Shown: positions 35,389-45,318, counted from the stretch's first letter. The stretch is 64,000 nt of DNA from Altererythrobacter sp. CAU 1644 (GCF_029623755.1 NZ_CP121106.1:2918352-2982351); one strand, 5' to 3'. Notes: a model not told the origin generated them from the letters alone. Translations and numbers: made by a program.

Positions 35389-35676
35389 TCAGTTGGCGGA
35401 TGGCCCCGGGAAACCCGCGCGACGCGCGAGAGCTAGGATCTCGGGAGCGAGATAGGCCCGATCGCCCAGCTTCTTGATCACATAACGGTCGCGCGATTCT
35501 TCGCTCAGCAGCATGAAATGATTGATCATCTCGGCGAAGGTGCCCTTGCGCAGCGTGCTGCCTGCCACAATTTTCCCGCCGCTCTCCGCCTTGAGACATA
35601 AAGCCGCCCGGTCGTCCCAATCGATTTCGCCGTGGTTTTCGGGGTAGCCGTTGAACGTGCTGGGATGGTCGGTCAT
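35389..35676 (-). CDS. Small hypothetical protein
   Basis: About 95 residues with no signal peptide or membrane helix. ATG at 35676 has an excellent GGAGG site seven bases upstream; an upstream ATG at 35691 is inside that site. The C-terminal half (EMINHFMLLSEESRDRYVIK, then LAPEILALARRAGF) looks like a compact helical regulator or adaptor; I do not recognise the family. It follows the lolD gene on the same strand after a 50-base gap. Confidence 0.6.
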   Translation of the reverse strand: MTDHPSTFNGYPENHGEIDWDDRAALCLKAESGGKIVAGSTLRKGTFAEMINHFMLLSEESRDRYVIKKLGDRAYLAPEILALARRAGFPGPSAN

Positions 35677-35726
35677 CGCGTGTTCCTCCATCTGGGGAAA
35701 CGCAGGAAAGTCGCGATGGGTCCAGC

Positions 35727-36401
35727 CTATTCGAGACGCCCTTCATGGAGGCGCACAACGCGATCCATCTTCTGCGCCAGGCGTTCGTTGTGCGTCGCCA
35801 CCAGCGCCGCACTGCCTTCGCCTCGCACCAGTTCGAGGAACTGCGCCAGCACCCGATCCGATGTGTGCTCGTCGAGATTGCCGGTGGGCTCATCGGCCAA
35901 CACCAGGGCAGGACGATTGGCCAGCGCGCGTGCGACCGCCACGCGTTGCTGTTCGCCGCCCGACAACTGGCTGGGGCGGTGATCCATGCGGTGTTCGAGC
36001 CCCAGCGCGGCAAGCAGCTGCTCCGCGCGCCTATCGCATTCTTCGCGCGGTTTGCCCGCCACCATCTGCGGCATGACGACGTTTTCGCGCGCGTTGAAAT
36101 CGGGGAGCAAGTGGTGGAACTGATAGACGAAACCGAGATTTTCGCGCCGCAGACGCGCGCGCTCGTCCCGCTCCATGCGCGAAGCTTCCTCGCCGCCGAT
36201 GGCGATCGATCCGGTGAACCCGCCCTCGAGCAGTCCGACCGCCTGCAACATGGTCGATTTGCCTGAGCCGGACGGCCCCAGCAGCGCCACGATCTCTCCG
36301 GGCATGATATCGAGATCGATACCGCGCAACACCTCGATGACGGTGTCACCTTGCTGGAACGAGCGCTTGAGCCCGCGCAGGGAAACCACAGGCTTATTCA
36401 T
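35727..36401 (-). CDS. lolD: Lipoprotein-releasing ABC transporter ATPase
   Basis: A 224-residue ABC ATPase. Walker A is [11 protein letters not shown] (about residue 40), the ABC signature is [15 protein letters not shown], and Walker B is [13 protein letters not shown]. It belongs to the MacB/LolD group that drives FtsX-type permeases. The start overlaps the end of the permease gene by eight bases, so the pair is LolD with a LolC/E homologue. It energises extraction of lipoproteins from the inner membrane towards the outer membrane. Confidence 0.95.
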   Translation of the reverse strand: MNKPVVSLRGLKRSFQQGDTVIEVLRGIDLDIMPGEIVALLGPSGSGKSTMLQAVGLLEGGFTGSIAIGGEEASRMERDERARLRRENLGFVYQFHHLLPDFNARENVVMPQMVAGKPREECDRRAEQLLAALGLEHRMDHRPSQLSGGEQQRVAVARALANRPALVLADEPTGNLDEHTSDRVLAQFLELVRGEGSAALVATHNERLAQKMDRVVRLHEGRLE

Positions 36402-37635
36402 AGCGCAGCACCTGCACTGGATCGGTGCTTGCCGCCTTCATCGCGGGGTAGAGTGTCGCAAGGAAACTCAACACCAAGGCGAGCGCGACAATACCGGCCA
36501 CCTCGACCGGGTCGGTGCGCGAGGGCAGGGTCGACAGGAAACGGATCGAGGGATCCCACAGGTTCTGCCCCGTGACGATCTCGATCCCGCGAACGATCTG
36601 CTGACGGAAGGCGAGGACGATGAAGCCCAGGATCAGGCCGGCCACGGTCCCGATCGCGCCAACCGTGAAACCGGTCGTGACGAAGATCTTGAGCAGGCTC
36701 CTTCGCGTCGCCCCCATGGTGCGCATGATCGCGATGTCGCGGGTCTTCGCACGAACCAGCATGACCAGGCTCGAAAGAATGTTGAATGCGGCCACCACCA
36801 CCATGAAACTCAAGGCGAAGAACATTGCCACGCGTTCGACCTGAAGCGCCTCGAACAAGGTCGCGTTGATCGTCTTCCAGTCGGCCACTACGGCCCTACC
36901 GGCGACCTTTTCCTGCACCGGAGCCAGGATCTCCCCGACCTCGTCCGGATCTTCGACCTTGACCTCGATCATGCCGATGGCATCGCCGGTAAGGAGCAAG
37001 GTCTGCGCATCCTGCATCGGCATCACGACAAACGCCTTGTCGTAATCATAGACGCCGATCTCGAAGATCGCGGCGACCTGATATCCGATCTGCCGCGGCA
37101 CGGTACCGAACGGGCTGGATCGGCCCTGCGGATTGATAATGGTGATCGTGTCCCCGACCCGGGCACCGATATTCTGCGCCAGGCGCGAACCGATCGCGAC
37201 ATTGCCCGAATCCGGCACCAGCGCCTTCATGTCACCGAGCACGACCTTTTCACCGAGCGCAGCGAGATCTTCATCGGTGTTGCCACGCACCAGGATCGCT
37301 TCAACCCGCCCGTTGAAGGTGGTGAGCAGGGGTTGTTCGATCAGCGGCGAGGCATCGACCACGCCGGGCGTGTCGCGCACTTCCTCGAGCACCTGCTCCC
37401 AGTTCTGGAGCCTCCCGCCGTAGGCCTGCACGATCGCATGGCCATTGAGCCCGACGATCTTGTCGAGCAGTTCGGCGCGAAAACCGTTCATGACGCTCAT
37501 CACGACGACGAGCATGGCGACCGACAACATCACGACGCCGACGCTGATGCCGGCGACCAGCGCGATGAAGGCCTCGCCCCTCCCCGGCAGGAGGTAGCGT
37601 TTCGCGATCATCCATTCGAAAGGTGACAGGATCAA
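36394..37635 (-). CDS. Lipoprotein-releasing permease, LolC/LolE (LolF-type)
   Basis: A 413-residue FtsX-like permease with an N-terminal membrane helix ([20 protein letters not shown]), a periplasmic domain of about 220 residues, and three C-terminal helices ([59 protein letters not shown]). The opening [20 protein letters not shown] is typical of LolC/E. Only one permease gene is present beside lolD, as expected for the homodimeric LolF arrangement. The start is TTG 37635, which preserves the conserved N-terminus but has a weak ribosome site. Confidence 0.93.
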   Translation of the reverse strand: MILSPFEWMIAKRYLLPGRGEAFIALVAGISVGVVMLSVAMLVVVMSVMNGFRAELLDKIVGLNGHAIVQAYGGRLQNWEQVLEEVRDTPGVVDASPLIEQPLLTTFNGRVEAILVRGNTDEDLAALGEKVVLGDMKALVPDSGNVAIGSRLAQNIGARVGDTITIINPQGRSSPFGTVPRQIGYQVAAIFEIGVYDYDKAFVVMPMQDAQTLLLTGDAIGMIEVKVEDPDEVGEILAPVQEKVAGRAVVADWKTINATLFEALQVERVAMFFALSFMVVVAAFNILSSLVMLVRAKTRDIAIMRTMGATRRSLLKIFVTTGFTVGAIGTVAGLILGFIVLAFRQQIVRGIEIVTGQNLWDPSIRFLSTLPSRTDPVEVAGIVALALVLSFLATLYPAMKAASTDPVQVLRYE

Positions 37636-37829
37636 AACAGGGTGCTTCTTGCGTTATCCAGGTGAACCGGGGCTGTAGGGGCGGCGCCCATGGCGCGCAA
37701 TCGCAAATGCGGGATGATCCCCGGCATGATTTTCCGTGAATGCTCCCCACCACGGCCCTTGTAATCCTGCCGTAACATCGCCATTGAGCGCCCCGAGCCC
37801 ACGGCGAAGCGCAACGGACATTCCCGGCG
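37636..37829. promoter_or_regulatory. Divergent intergenic region, lolC/E - purF
   Basis: 194 non-coding bases between divergent starts. It should hold the purF promoter and the lol promoter. I find no riboswitch-like fold and no convincing purine-repressor dyad; weak promoter-like hexamers exist on both strands. Confidence 0.3.
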
Positions 37830-39302
37830 ATGAATTGCACGCACCCCTTCCTTGACCTGGACGGCGACAAGCTGCGCGAGGAATGCGGCGTATTCGGCGT
37901 TATCAACGCATCCGATGCTTCGGCCGCGACGGCGCTCGGCCTTCATGCACTTCAGCATCGCGGGCAGGAAGCTGCGGGCATCACCAGCTTCGATGGCACT
38001 GAATTCTACTCGCGGCGTGGCCTCGGCCATGTTGCGGAGAATTTCTCGAGCTCCGAAGCGATCGGTGAACTGCCGGGCTTCATGGCGGCCGGCCACGTCC
38101 GCTATTCCACCACTGGCGGGGCGGGCCTGCGCAATGTGCAACCGCTCTATGCGGATCTGGCAAGCGGCGGTTTTGCCGTCGCGCACAATGGCAATATCTC
38201 GAACGCCCAGAGCCTGCGCAGCGACCTCGTGCGGCGCGGCGCGATCTTCCAGTCGACCTCCGACACCGAAGTCATCATCCACCTCGTCGCGACGAGCCGC
38301 TATCCGACCATGATCGACCGCCTGGTCGACGCCCTGCGCCTGGTCGAGGGTGCCTATTCGCTGATCGTGATGACGCCCGAAGGTATGATTGCCTGCCGCG
38401 ATCCGCTTGGTATTCGCCCCCTCGTGATGGGCCGCATGGGCGATGCGATCGCCTTCGCCAGCGAGACGGTGGCCTTCGACGTGGTCGGAGCGGAATTTAC
38501 CCGCGAGGTGGAACCGGGCGAGCTGATCCGCGTAACCTTCGACGGAGAAATCGAATCCCTCCACCCGTTCGGCAAGCACCAGTCCCGCCCCTGCATCTTT
38601 GAACACGTATATTTCAGCCGGCCCGATTCATTCTTCGCCGGGCGGTCCGTGTACGAGGCGCGCAAGGCCATTGGCGAGCAGCTCGCGATCGAAAGCCCGG
38701 TCGATGCCGATCTCGTGGTTCCGGTGCCAGATAGCGGCGTCCCGGCTGCGATCGGCTTCGCCCAGCAGTCAGGCGTGCCGTTCGAACTCGGCATCATCCG
38801 CTCGCACTATGTCGGGCGCACATTCATCCAGCCATCGGACGGCGCTCGCCATTCGGGCGTCAAGCGCAAGCACAATGCGAACCGCGGCCTAGTCGCGGGC
38901 AAGCGCATCGTGCTGATCGACGATTCGATCGTGCGCGGAACGACCTCGCTCAAGATCGTTGAGATGATGCGTGAAGCCGGGGCAAGCGAGGTGCATTTCC
39001 GCGTCGCCAGCCCACCAACGGCGCATAGCTGCTTCTACGGCGTCGATACGCCCGAACGCGCGAAGCTGCTGGCGGCGCGCATGGACGTCGAGCCGATGCG
39101 CGACTTCATCAAGGCCGACAGCCTCGCATTCGTGTCGATCGACGGGCTCTATCGCGCCGTCGGCGCGGAGCCACGCAAGAAGGCTTGCCCGCAATTCTGC
39201 GATGCCTGTTTCACCGGCGAATATCCGACCTCGCTGACCGACCATAGTACGGTCGAGAGCCAGGCCGCCCAGCTCACCTTTGCCGATCACAAAGCAGCCT
39301 GA
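37830..39302 (+). CDS. purF: Amidophosphoribosyltransferase
   Basis: A 490-residue enzyme of the first committed step of purine synthesis (PRPP plus glutamine to phosphoribosylamine). The catalytic cysteine is in LREECGVFGV, so a propeptide of about 18 residues is predicted to be removed. The Ntn glutaminase domain (GHVRYSTTGG, AHNGNISN) is followed by a phosphoribosyltransferase domain with VLIDDSIVRGTTS and cysteines in ACPQFCDACF for a possible Fe-S cluster, as in Bacillus PurF. The stop overlaps the SDR start (TGATG). Confidence 0.96.
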   Translation: MNCTHPFLDLDGDKLREECGVFGVINASDASAATALGLHALQHRGQEAAGITSFDGTEFYSRRGLGHVAENFSSSEAIGELPGFMAAGHVRYSTTGGAGLRNVQPLYADLASGGFAVAHNGNISNAQSLRSDLVRRGAIFQSTSDTEVIIHLVATSRYPTMIDRLVDALRLVEGAYSLIVMTPEGMIACRDPLGIRPLVMGRMGDAIAFASETVAFDVVGAEFTREVEPGELIRVTFDGEIESLHPFGKHQSRPCIFEHVYFSRPDSFFAGRSVYEARKAIGEQLAIESPVDADLVVPVPDSGVPAAIGFAQQSGVPFELGIIRSHYVGRTFIQPSDGARHSGVKRKHNANRGLVAGKRIVLIDDSIVRGTTSLKIVEMMREAGASEVHFRVASPPTAHSCFYGVDTPERAKLLAARMDVEPMRDFIKADSLAFVSIDGLYRAVGAEPRKKACPQFCDACFTGEYPTSLTDHSTVESQAAQLTFADHKAA

Positions 39303-40021
39303 TGACCGACGCGAAACCACTCGAAGGGCTCCTTGCGCTCGTCACCGGTGCAAGCAAGGGTATCGGCGCCGCCACCGCGCGCGCGCTCGGTGCTGCCGGT
39401 GCGCATGTCGTGCTGACCGCGCGCGACGTGAAGGGCCTGGAAGAGATCGAGGACGCGATTCACGGCGCGGGTGGAACGTCCACCATCGCTCCGCTTGACC
39501 TGACAGAACCCGACTCGGTCGCACGCCTGGCCGCCGCGGTTGGTGGACGTTGGGACAAGCTCGATTACTTAATCATTTCTGCAGCCTACCTGCCACAGCT
39601 CACACCGGTTACGCAGATCGACCCGAAGCAGTTGAGCCAGGCCATGACGGTCAACGTTCTCGCGACCCAGGCCTTGCTCGCCGGTTTCGACCCGATGCTA
39701 AAACGCGCCGAGGCTGCGCGCATCATCGGCCTGACCAGCAGCGTTGGCACCACACCGCGCGCCTATTGGTCGGCCTATGGTTCGACCAAGGCGGCATTCG
39801 AGAACATTCTCGATAGCTATGCGCAGGAAGTCGAGAAGCTGAGCCCGATCCGGGTGGCCGTGCTCGATCCGGGTGCGACTCGCACGGCAATGCGTGCCAA
39901 GGCCTATCCAGGCGAGGATCCGGCCACCGTCAAATCGCCTGACGTCGTGGCAGAACGCATCGTTGCCCTCGTGCAGCAAGATTTCCCTACAGGGCACCGC
40001 GAACGGGTTGAAAATCAATAG
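39302..40021 (+). CDS. Short-chain dehydrogenase/reductase
   Basis: A 239-residue Rossmann-fold SDR. The cofactor motif TGASKGIGAA is near residue 16, and the catalytic tyrosine and lysine lie in YGSTKAAF near 160 with the serine in LTSSVGT. The usual NNAG motif reads ISAAYLP, a divergence. The gene is translationally coupled to purF (TGATG), an arrangement I associate with sphingomonads; the substrate is unknown and no link to purines is evident. Confidence 0.9.
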   Translation: MTDAKPLEGLLALVTGASKGIGAATARALGAAGAHVVLTARDVKGLEEIEDAIHGAGGTSTIAPLDLTEPDSVARLAAAVGGRWDKLDYLIISAAYLPQLTPVTQIDPKQLSQAMTVNVLATQALLAGFDPMLKRAEAARIIGLTSSVGTTPRAYWSAYGSTKAAFENILDSYAQEVEKLSPIRVAVLDPGATRTAMRAKAYPGEDPATVKSPDVVAERIVALVQQDFPTGHRERVENQ

Positions 40022-40159
40022 GTAAACGCTGCGGTAACCATTATCCGTGACCGCCCGGTAAGCGTCCCTGATCAATCTGTCCAAACCATCGCTGCAAAGA
40101 CGCACTTTCGCACGCGCGCGTCGGCGAGATTAGGTTTTGGTTTCATGAGGGTTCAGGCC

Positions 40160-40504
40160 ATGCACAGCATCGAAGATCGCTACCAGATCGCCGCCCAGGA
40201 AGATCGCTGCGCTCCGCGCACCAAGCTGACCATCCCTGCATCGCTGCGCGCATCGGGTGGCCGAGCGTTCCAGAGCGTCGTGCACGACCTCTCGATTTCC
40301 GGCTTCTCCGCCGCCTCGATCAATCGCATGCACGAAGGCCAGGTCTGCTGGCTCACCCTCCCCGGCCTGGAGTCGCTCCAGGCGCAGGTCGTGTGGTGGG
40401 ACAATTGCATCGTCGGCTGCGCCTTCAGCGAGCTCCTCAGCCCGATCGTGCACGACAACATCATCCAGCGTTACAGCAATACTGGCATGTATCGCCCGAT
40501 CTGA
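40160..40504 (+). CDS. PilZ domain protein
   Basis: About 114 residues, a single PilZ domain. The c-di-GMP contact motifs are intact: RCAPR (RxxxR) and DLSISG (DxSxxG), followed by the beta-barrel and VVWWDNCIVGCAF. It probably responds to c-di-GMP to control surface behaviour or exopolysaccharide. ATG at 40160 has GAGGG eight bases upstream; the ATG at 40145 has none. It stands alone between convergent and unrelated genes. Confidence 0.9.
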   Translation: MHSIEDRYQIAAQEDRCAPRTKLTIPASLRASGGRAFQSVVHDLSISGFSAASINRMHEGQVCWLTLPGLESLQAQVVWWDNCIVGCAFSELLSPIVHDNIIQRYSNTGMYRPI

Positions 40505-40508
40505 CGCA

Positions 40509-40527
40509 GTCAGCCAGCTGGGCTGAC
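40509..40527. terminator. Hairpin between convergent genes
   Basis: Arms GTCAGCC (40509-40515) and GGCTGAC (40521-40527) are a perfect seven-base pair around AGCTG. It sits exactly between the stops of the PilZ gene and the convergent serine hydrolase gene, so it could serve both strands. There is no T tract on either side, so it is a weak or factor-assisted terminator at best. Confidence 0.45.
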
Positions 40528-40528
40528 G

Positions 40529-41719
40529 TCAATCCGCTGCTGCGATCTTCTCAATCAGGTTCCGCCACAAGGCACGATTGTCGTTGTTCGATGCAGTCGG
40601 CCAGTTGCTGACGATCGCCACCACCATATTGCGGGACGGCACGATCGTGATCGCCTGGCCGAATATTCCCTGAGCGCCCCAGTTTCCGCCGGGATAGGTC
40701 CACCACTGGTAGCCGTAGCCAAAGCCGCTATCGCCGAAATCCACAAGTGAATCTCCGGCATCGACAAACCAGCCTTCAGGCACGACGTCACCGCCGCCTT
40801 CCAGAGCGAATTGCCCCATGCGGGCGTAATCCGCCAGCCGGATCGACAGGCAGCAGCCGCCAATGCTGCCCCCGCGCGGATCGGTCATCCAGAACATGTC
40901 GCCCTCGAACCCTGCGGCATCGGCGATCTTGCTCTTGGCGTATTTGGCGAGCGGAAGGCCGACCGCATTCTCGACGACAATCCCGATCAGGTTCGTCTCG
41001 ACCGTCTTGTAGAGCCACTTTTCGCCAGCAGGCGCTTCCCGCTTGAGCGTCTTCATCTGCGCGAAAATGGCATCGGCACCATAGGCGTTGATGTATTCCT
41101 GCATCTTGGCAACGTCGCTGTCGGGATCGGCATAGTCCTCGTTCCACGCGACGCCTGACGTCATCGTGGCAATTTGCCGCACGGTGACGCCATCGTAGGC
41201 CGAACCGGTCAATTGCGGGACATACTTGGTCACCGGATCATCGAGGCTGGTGATGAAGCCGTCTCTCACTGCCGCGCCCAGCAGCGTCGAGGTAAAGCTC
41301 TTCGCGACCGAGAAGCTGGTCCAGCGATCCTGCGGCCCCAGCCCCAGGCCATACTGCTCGAACCGCTTCTTCCCGTCCTGGAGCACCATCACGCCCGAAG
41401 CGTTGGTGCTGGCCATGAGCGCCTTGATCTCGCTCGCCAGCGCAGCATCCAGCGGTTCGCCTTGCGGCAATGCCCGCGGTGCAGGCGATGCAGGCACCTC
41501 ATGCCCCGCGAACCAGTTTTCCATCTCGCGGAAGCGTGCGCTGCGCTGCTCGTCGGTCCAGAACAACACCTGGAGCTCCGACGGATCGCGCTCGGGCGGG
41601 GTCACCATCTCGACCGAAGCCGAAACGGGCACCGAAGCGACCTCGGCATCGGTGTAGCTCGTCATCGAGCAACCGGACAGCGCCAGCGCCCCGGCCAGCA
41701 ACGCAAATTTCAACCGCAT
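40529..41719 (-). CDS. Serine hydrolase, beta-lactamase class C family lipoprotein
   Basis: A 396-residue protein with a lipoprotein signal (ALLAGALALSGC). The SxxK motif is SVAK in WTSFSVAKSFTST (about residue 140). The family includes penicillin-binding-protein-like esterases and D-aminopeptidases, and membership does not imply beta-lactam hydrolysis. It starts one base after the cyclopropane synthase stop, so it is the last gene of the photolyase run. Confidence 0.9.
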   Translation of the reverse strand: MRLKFALLAGALALSGCSMTSYTDAEVASVPVSASVEMVTPPERDPSELQVLFWTDEQRSARFREMENWFAGHEVPASPAPRALPQGEPLDAALASEIKALMASTNASGVMVLQDGKKRFEQYGLGLGPQDRWTSFSVAKSFTSTLLGAAVRDGFITSLDDPVTKYVPQLTGSAYDGVTVRQIATMTSGVAWNEDYADPDSDVAKMQEYINAYGADAIFAQMKTLKREAPAGEKWLYKTVETNLIGIVVENAVGLPLAKYAKSKIADAAGFEGDMFWMTDPRGGSIGGCCLSIRLADYARMGQFALEGGGDVVPEGWFVDAGDSLVDFGDSGFGYGYQWWTYPGGNWGAQGIFGQAITIVPSRNMVVAIVSNWPTASNNDNRALWRNLIEKIAAAD

Positions 41720-41720
41720 G

Positions 41721-42971
41721 CTATTCTCCCTTTACCAGCGTGACCTGGTGGACATCGATCGACCCGCCGCGAAATCCGCCTTCGCAATAGTCGAGGTAGT
41801 ATCGCCACAAGCCGATAAACCGCTCATCGAATCCCTCTGGCAGCTTGTTGTCCCGCACCGCCGCATCGAAATTCTGGCGCCAGCGCTTGAGCGTCTCGGC
41901 GTAATCGAGCCCGAAATCGGACTGGTCACGCCAAGCAAGCCCCCGTTCCTCGGCCAACCGCTTGAACTCGCTGGTGCGGATCAGCAGCCCGCCGGGAAAG
42001 ATGTAGGCCTGGATGAAGTCCGCGCTCTTCGCATAGGCGTCAAACAGGTCATCCTGCATCGAGATATACTGAATCGCGGCCCGTCCGCCGGGTTTGAGGT
42101 TGCGCGCGACGCAATCCATGAAAGTCGGCCAGTATTCGCGCCCCAGCGCCTCGACCATTTCGACGCTGACGATGGCGTCGAACTGGCCAAATGTATCGCG
42201 ATAGTCCTGCTTTCTGAAGTCGATTGAACTGTCGTGATGCTCGCGCGCCCAGGCCAGTTGTTCGTCGGAAAGGCTGATCGCGGTGACCTGCGAACCGCGC
42301 GCGGCCAGGTCTGCGGCAAGCGAACCCCATCCGCAGCCGATTTCGAGCACGCTCGCGGCATTCCCGATGCGATCCGCCAGCGCTTGCCACTTGGCCTGCT
42401 GCGCCATTGCCAGGTCGGTGGTTCCATCGAAGCGGGCCGAGGAATAGGTCATGCTTGGATCGAGCCACAATCGGTAGAAATCATTGCCCAGATCGTAGTG
42501 CGCCTGGATATTGCGCTCCGATCCCGTCTTGCTGTTGCGATTGAACAGGTGGACGAAACGCGCCGCCCAGCGGAATGGCCCGCTCGCGCGGCCGATGTTG
42601 CCGAGCGAAACCGCATTGTCGGCAAAGATAGCGAAGACTTGCACCAGGTCCGGGCTTTCCCATTCGCCGGCTTCCCAGGCCTGGTACCAGCCGATTGAGC
42701 CATTGGTCGTCAGCCGCAGCAACCCGCGCCAATCGTGTAGGAGGACCTCGGCCTCGAAACCCGACGCGCGCCCGCCTAGCAGGCGCGTGGTGCCATCGGG
42801 CAGGCGCCCGAGGATCGAACCGCGCTCCAGCCCGGCATCGATCAGGTCGAGGATCTTCTGGAAGCCCGGTGATACCAGCCTCGCAAGGAGCCCCGGCGAA
42901 GCCGCAAAACGGTCGCCGCCATCGAGCAATCGCCCGCCTCGATTGATCCCCTGCGCAGTCATATTTCTCAT
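41721..42971 (-). CDS. Cyclopropane-fatty-acyl-phospholipid synthase family protein
   Basis: A 416-residue SAM-dependent enzyme. The N-terminal domain (to about 150) precedes the SAM motif VLEIGCGWGSLAADLAA near residue 200, and the block YSSARFDGTTDLAMAQ and the C-terminal FPGGLLIRTSE match the CFA/mycolic acid synthase family. It would methylenate unsaturated membrane lipids. The start could be codon 1 (42971) or codon 4 (42962); neither has a strong ribosome site. Its association with photolyase suggests a stress-inducible membrane response. Confidence 0.92.
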   Translation of the reverse strand: MRNMTAQGINRGGRLLDGGDRFAASPGLLARLVSPGFQKILDLIDAGLERGSILGRLPDGTTRLLGGRASGFEAEVLLHDWRGLLRLTTNGSIGWYQAWEAGEWESPDLVQVFAIFADNAVSLGNIGRASGPFRWAARFVHLFNRNSKTGSERNIQAHYDLGNDFYRLWLDPSMTYSSARFDGTTDLAMAQQAKWQALADRIGNAASVLEIGCGWGSLAADLAARGSQVTAISLSDEQLAWAREHHDSSIDFRKQDYRDTFGQFDAIVSVEMVEALGREYWPTFMDCVARNLKPGGRAAIQYISMQDDLFDAYAKSADFIQAYIFPGGLLIRTSEFKRLAEERGLAWRDQSDFGLDYAETLKRWRQNFDAAVRDNKLPEGFDERFIGLWRYYLDYCEGGFRGGSIDVHQVTLVKGE

Positions 42972-43001
42972 ATGGCCGCGCCTTGGAGTATCATCAACCC
43001 G

Positions 43002-44384
43002 CTAGCCCTTGGCTTTCCGGTATGCTTCGAGCGCCCGCTCGCGCGCCTCGCGATGGCCGATGATCTTGACGGGATAATCGCCGCGCTTCTCGTCAGGCGG
43101 ATCGTGGATTTCGTCGTCTGACAAATCGGCCAGTTCGGGCACATACTCGCGGATGTAGCCCGCGGCATCGAACTTTTCCGACTGGCTGAGCGGCGCCATG
43201 ATCCGGCTGAACATGTTCGAATCGACGCCCGTGCCGCTGATCCACTGCCAATTGACGCCATTGTTGCCGTAGTCGGCATCGACGAGGCAGTCCCAGAACC
43301 ATTGTTCACCGTGGCGCCAGTCGATCAGCAGGTGCTTCACCAGGAAGCTCGCCGCGATCATGCGCACGCGGTTATGCATCCACCCGGTCTGCCACAGCTG
43401 CCGCATCCCTGCATCGACGATCGGATAGCCGGTCTGTCCGTGCTGCCACGCCTTGAGATCTTCTTCGATCAGGTGGCCAGCATTGGGGTTCCGCCACAAG
43501 GTGCGCTCGTCATAATCGCGATAGCTCTCCGTGGGATAGGCGGGGAACTGGCAGATGACGCTTTGCGCATAGTCGCGCCAGATCAGCTCCTTTTCGAAGG
43601 TCTTCCAGCCCTGGCTGCGCTTGTCCTTCAGGCGATGCCAGATCTGGACCGGGCTGATCTCGCCCCAGTGGAGATGCGGTGACAGGCGCGAGGTGATGTC
43701 GCTCGACGGCAGGTTGCGCCCATCGTCATAGTCGCCCACTTCCTCTGCCCACCAGTCGAGCCGTTCGTGCGCAGCGCTTTCGCCGACTTCCCAGAAATCG
43801 GCGATACCCGTTGCCCAGTCGGGTTTGGTCGGAAGGAGGTTCCACTCGGCCAGGTCATCGCTCTCGGGCCATCTGCCGGGCGAAGACAGTGTTTCGGGCT
43901 CGGGCAGGGCGTCGCGCGGGGGAAACTGTTCGAGTACCGCCTTCGAGAATGGCGTGTAGATCTTGTAGGGATCGCCCGATCCCGTCGTCACTGCTCCGGG
44001 CGGAAGCAGGTAGTTGCCGTCGTAAAGCTGGAGATCGAGCTGCTCCGCAAGCTTGCCTTGCGCCTTGCGCCACCATGGCTCGTAGTGGCGGTTGGCGTGA
44101 ACTGTGTCTGCCCCCACCTCCTTGGCCACCTTCGCCAGTTCTTCGACTGCATCGCCGCGCCGCAAGATGATCCGGGCATTACGCGACCCGAAACTCTTCA
44201 AGAGGCTTTCGAGCGAATGATGCAGCCACCAGCGTGAGGCGCCGCCATAGGCATGGGAGCCCGCCGCTTCATCGTCGAGCACATAGACCGCGACGACCGG
44301 GCCTTGGCTGGCGGCATGATAGAGCGCGGGATTGTCGGCCATGCGCAGATCGCGCCGCAGCCAGACGATTTGGGGAGATGCCAT
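43002..44384 (-). CDS. phrB: Deoxyribodipyrimidine photolyase
   Basis: A 460-residue cryptochrome/photolyase family protein. The N-terminal antenna domain starts with IVWLRRDLRMADNPAL, and the FAD domain has LSPHLHWGEISPVQ, GYPIVDAGMRQLWQTGWMHN and WQWISGTGVDSN, diagnostic of class I CPD photolyases. It repairs UV-induced cyclobutane pyrimidine dimers with light. The next gene (CFA synthase) follows after 30 bases. Confidence 0.95.
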   Translation of the reverse strand: MASPQIVWLRRDLRMADNPALYHAASQGPVVAVYVLDDEAAGSHAYGGASRWWLHHSLESLLKSFGSRNARIILRRGDAVEELAKVAKEVGADTVHANRHYEPWWRKAQGKLAEQLDLQLYDGNYLLPPGAVTTGSGDPYKIYTPFSKAVLEQFPPRDALPEPETLSSPGRWPESDDLAEWNLLPTKPDWATGIADFWEVGESAAHERLDWWAEEVGDYDDGRNLPSSDITSRLSPHLHWGEISPVQIWHRLKDKRSQGWKTFEKELIWRDYAQSVICQFPAYPTESYRDYDERTLWRNPNAGHLIEEDLKAWQHGQTGYPIVDAGMRQLWQTGWMHNRVRMIAASFLVKHLLIDWRHGEQWFWDCLVDADYGNNGVNWQWISGTGVDSNMFSRIMAPLSQSEKFDAAGYIREYVPELADLSDDEIHDPPDEKRGDYPVKIIGHREARERALEAYRKAKG

Positions 44385-44398
44385 GCGAGACTAGCGTC

Positions 44399-45301
44399 TC
44401 AATCGGCGGGAAGTTCCTCGCACTTCACATCAGGCAGCGCGACGGCGAAACGATCCCGCGCACGTGGATCGTAGAAGCGCGCATCGCGGAGGATCACCGA
44501 TCCGTCCTCGGCGCGCTCGGCGAACGGTGCGCGAGACCAGAAGAGGAAGGCGTCTACCTGCGAATTGCCATCTCCAAGTGCGAGTATTGGTGCAAGCCGA
44601 CAATCGCCCACGGTCTCACCCTCAATGAGCCATTGATCCCTGCGATACGGTTCAATGACTTCGCGTTTCCATGAACTTATTGGCATTGGACTCGCGATGG
44701 CTGGCTGTCCGGATGCCATCGAAGCAACCACCCAAGTAATCACCCAGTTCATCCCGATATACGCTAGCGCCACTGCAATCGCCAACTGGGCCGGCCGCTT
44801 CCACTCGCCGCCCCGCTTCTCACGCCGCAGCGAAAACCATGTCGCAAAGCCCAGCAGCGCCCACAGCCACACGTCGATGATGAACAGCGTGTCGCCGTAG
44901 AACCATTGCGACGAAAACGGCTCCAGCAGGCGGATGCCATAGACGTTGAGCCAGTCGAGCGCGGGATGCGTCAGGCAGCCGATGAAGCTCAACAGGTAGA
45001 GCCATTTGAAGCTGACCGGCAGCCGCCCCTCGGGTCGCGTGCCGCGCCTCGCCTGCCAGCGGTCGAATCCCCACAGGATACCGGTCAGCACCAGCGGCAG
45101 AAGCACCATTGCAGGCGGGCCGTGGGTAATCCCGCGGCGGAAACCGAGGTGCTCCACTCCTTCGAGCCAGAACAGGCACGCTGCATCGACATCGGGCAGG
45201 TTTGCGCCGATGATCAGCGCGGGCATCGCCAGCCCGGTCTTCTTCTTGAGCCCCGCCTGCCCCAGCAGCGCGCCGACGAGCGAGTGGGTCAGATTGTCCA
45301 T
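44399..45301 (-). CDS. YbcI/DUF457-type membrane-bound metal-dependent hydrolase family
   Basis: A 300-residue polytopic membrane protein. The N-terminus MDNLTHSLVGALLGQAGL and RRGITHGPPAMV give the HxxxxH-type histidines of the family, and about four membrane helices follow before a soluble C-terminal part from about 180. The family, also called LexA-regulated YdjM-like in enterobacteria, has no proven substrate. It is separated from phrB by 14 bases and is on the same strand. Confidence 0.88.
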   Translation of the reverse strand: MDNLTHSLVGALLGQAGLKKKTGLAMPALIIGANLPDVDAACLFWLEGVEHLGFRRGITHGPPAMVLLPLVLTGILWGFDRWQARRGTRPEGRLPVSFKWLYLLSFIGCLTHPALDWLNVYGIRLLEPFSSQWFYGDTLFIIDVWLWALLGFATWFSLRREKRGGEWKRPAQLAIAVALAYIGMNWVITWVVASMASGQPAIASPMPISSWKREVIEPYRRDQWLIEGETVGDCRLAPILALGDGNSQVDAFLFWSRAPFAERAEDGSVILRDARFYDPRARDRFAVALPDVKCEELPAD

Positions 45302-45318
45302 CTGGTCAGGCTAGGCCG

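Noticed and set aside
35321-36349. A 342-codon minus-strand frame overlapping lolD and the small hypothetical gene
   Set aside because: It is a shifted frame of lolD, which has intact ABC motifs; the translation is Ser/Arg-rich shadow.
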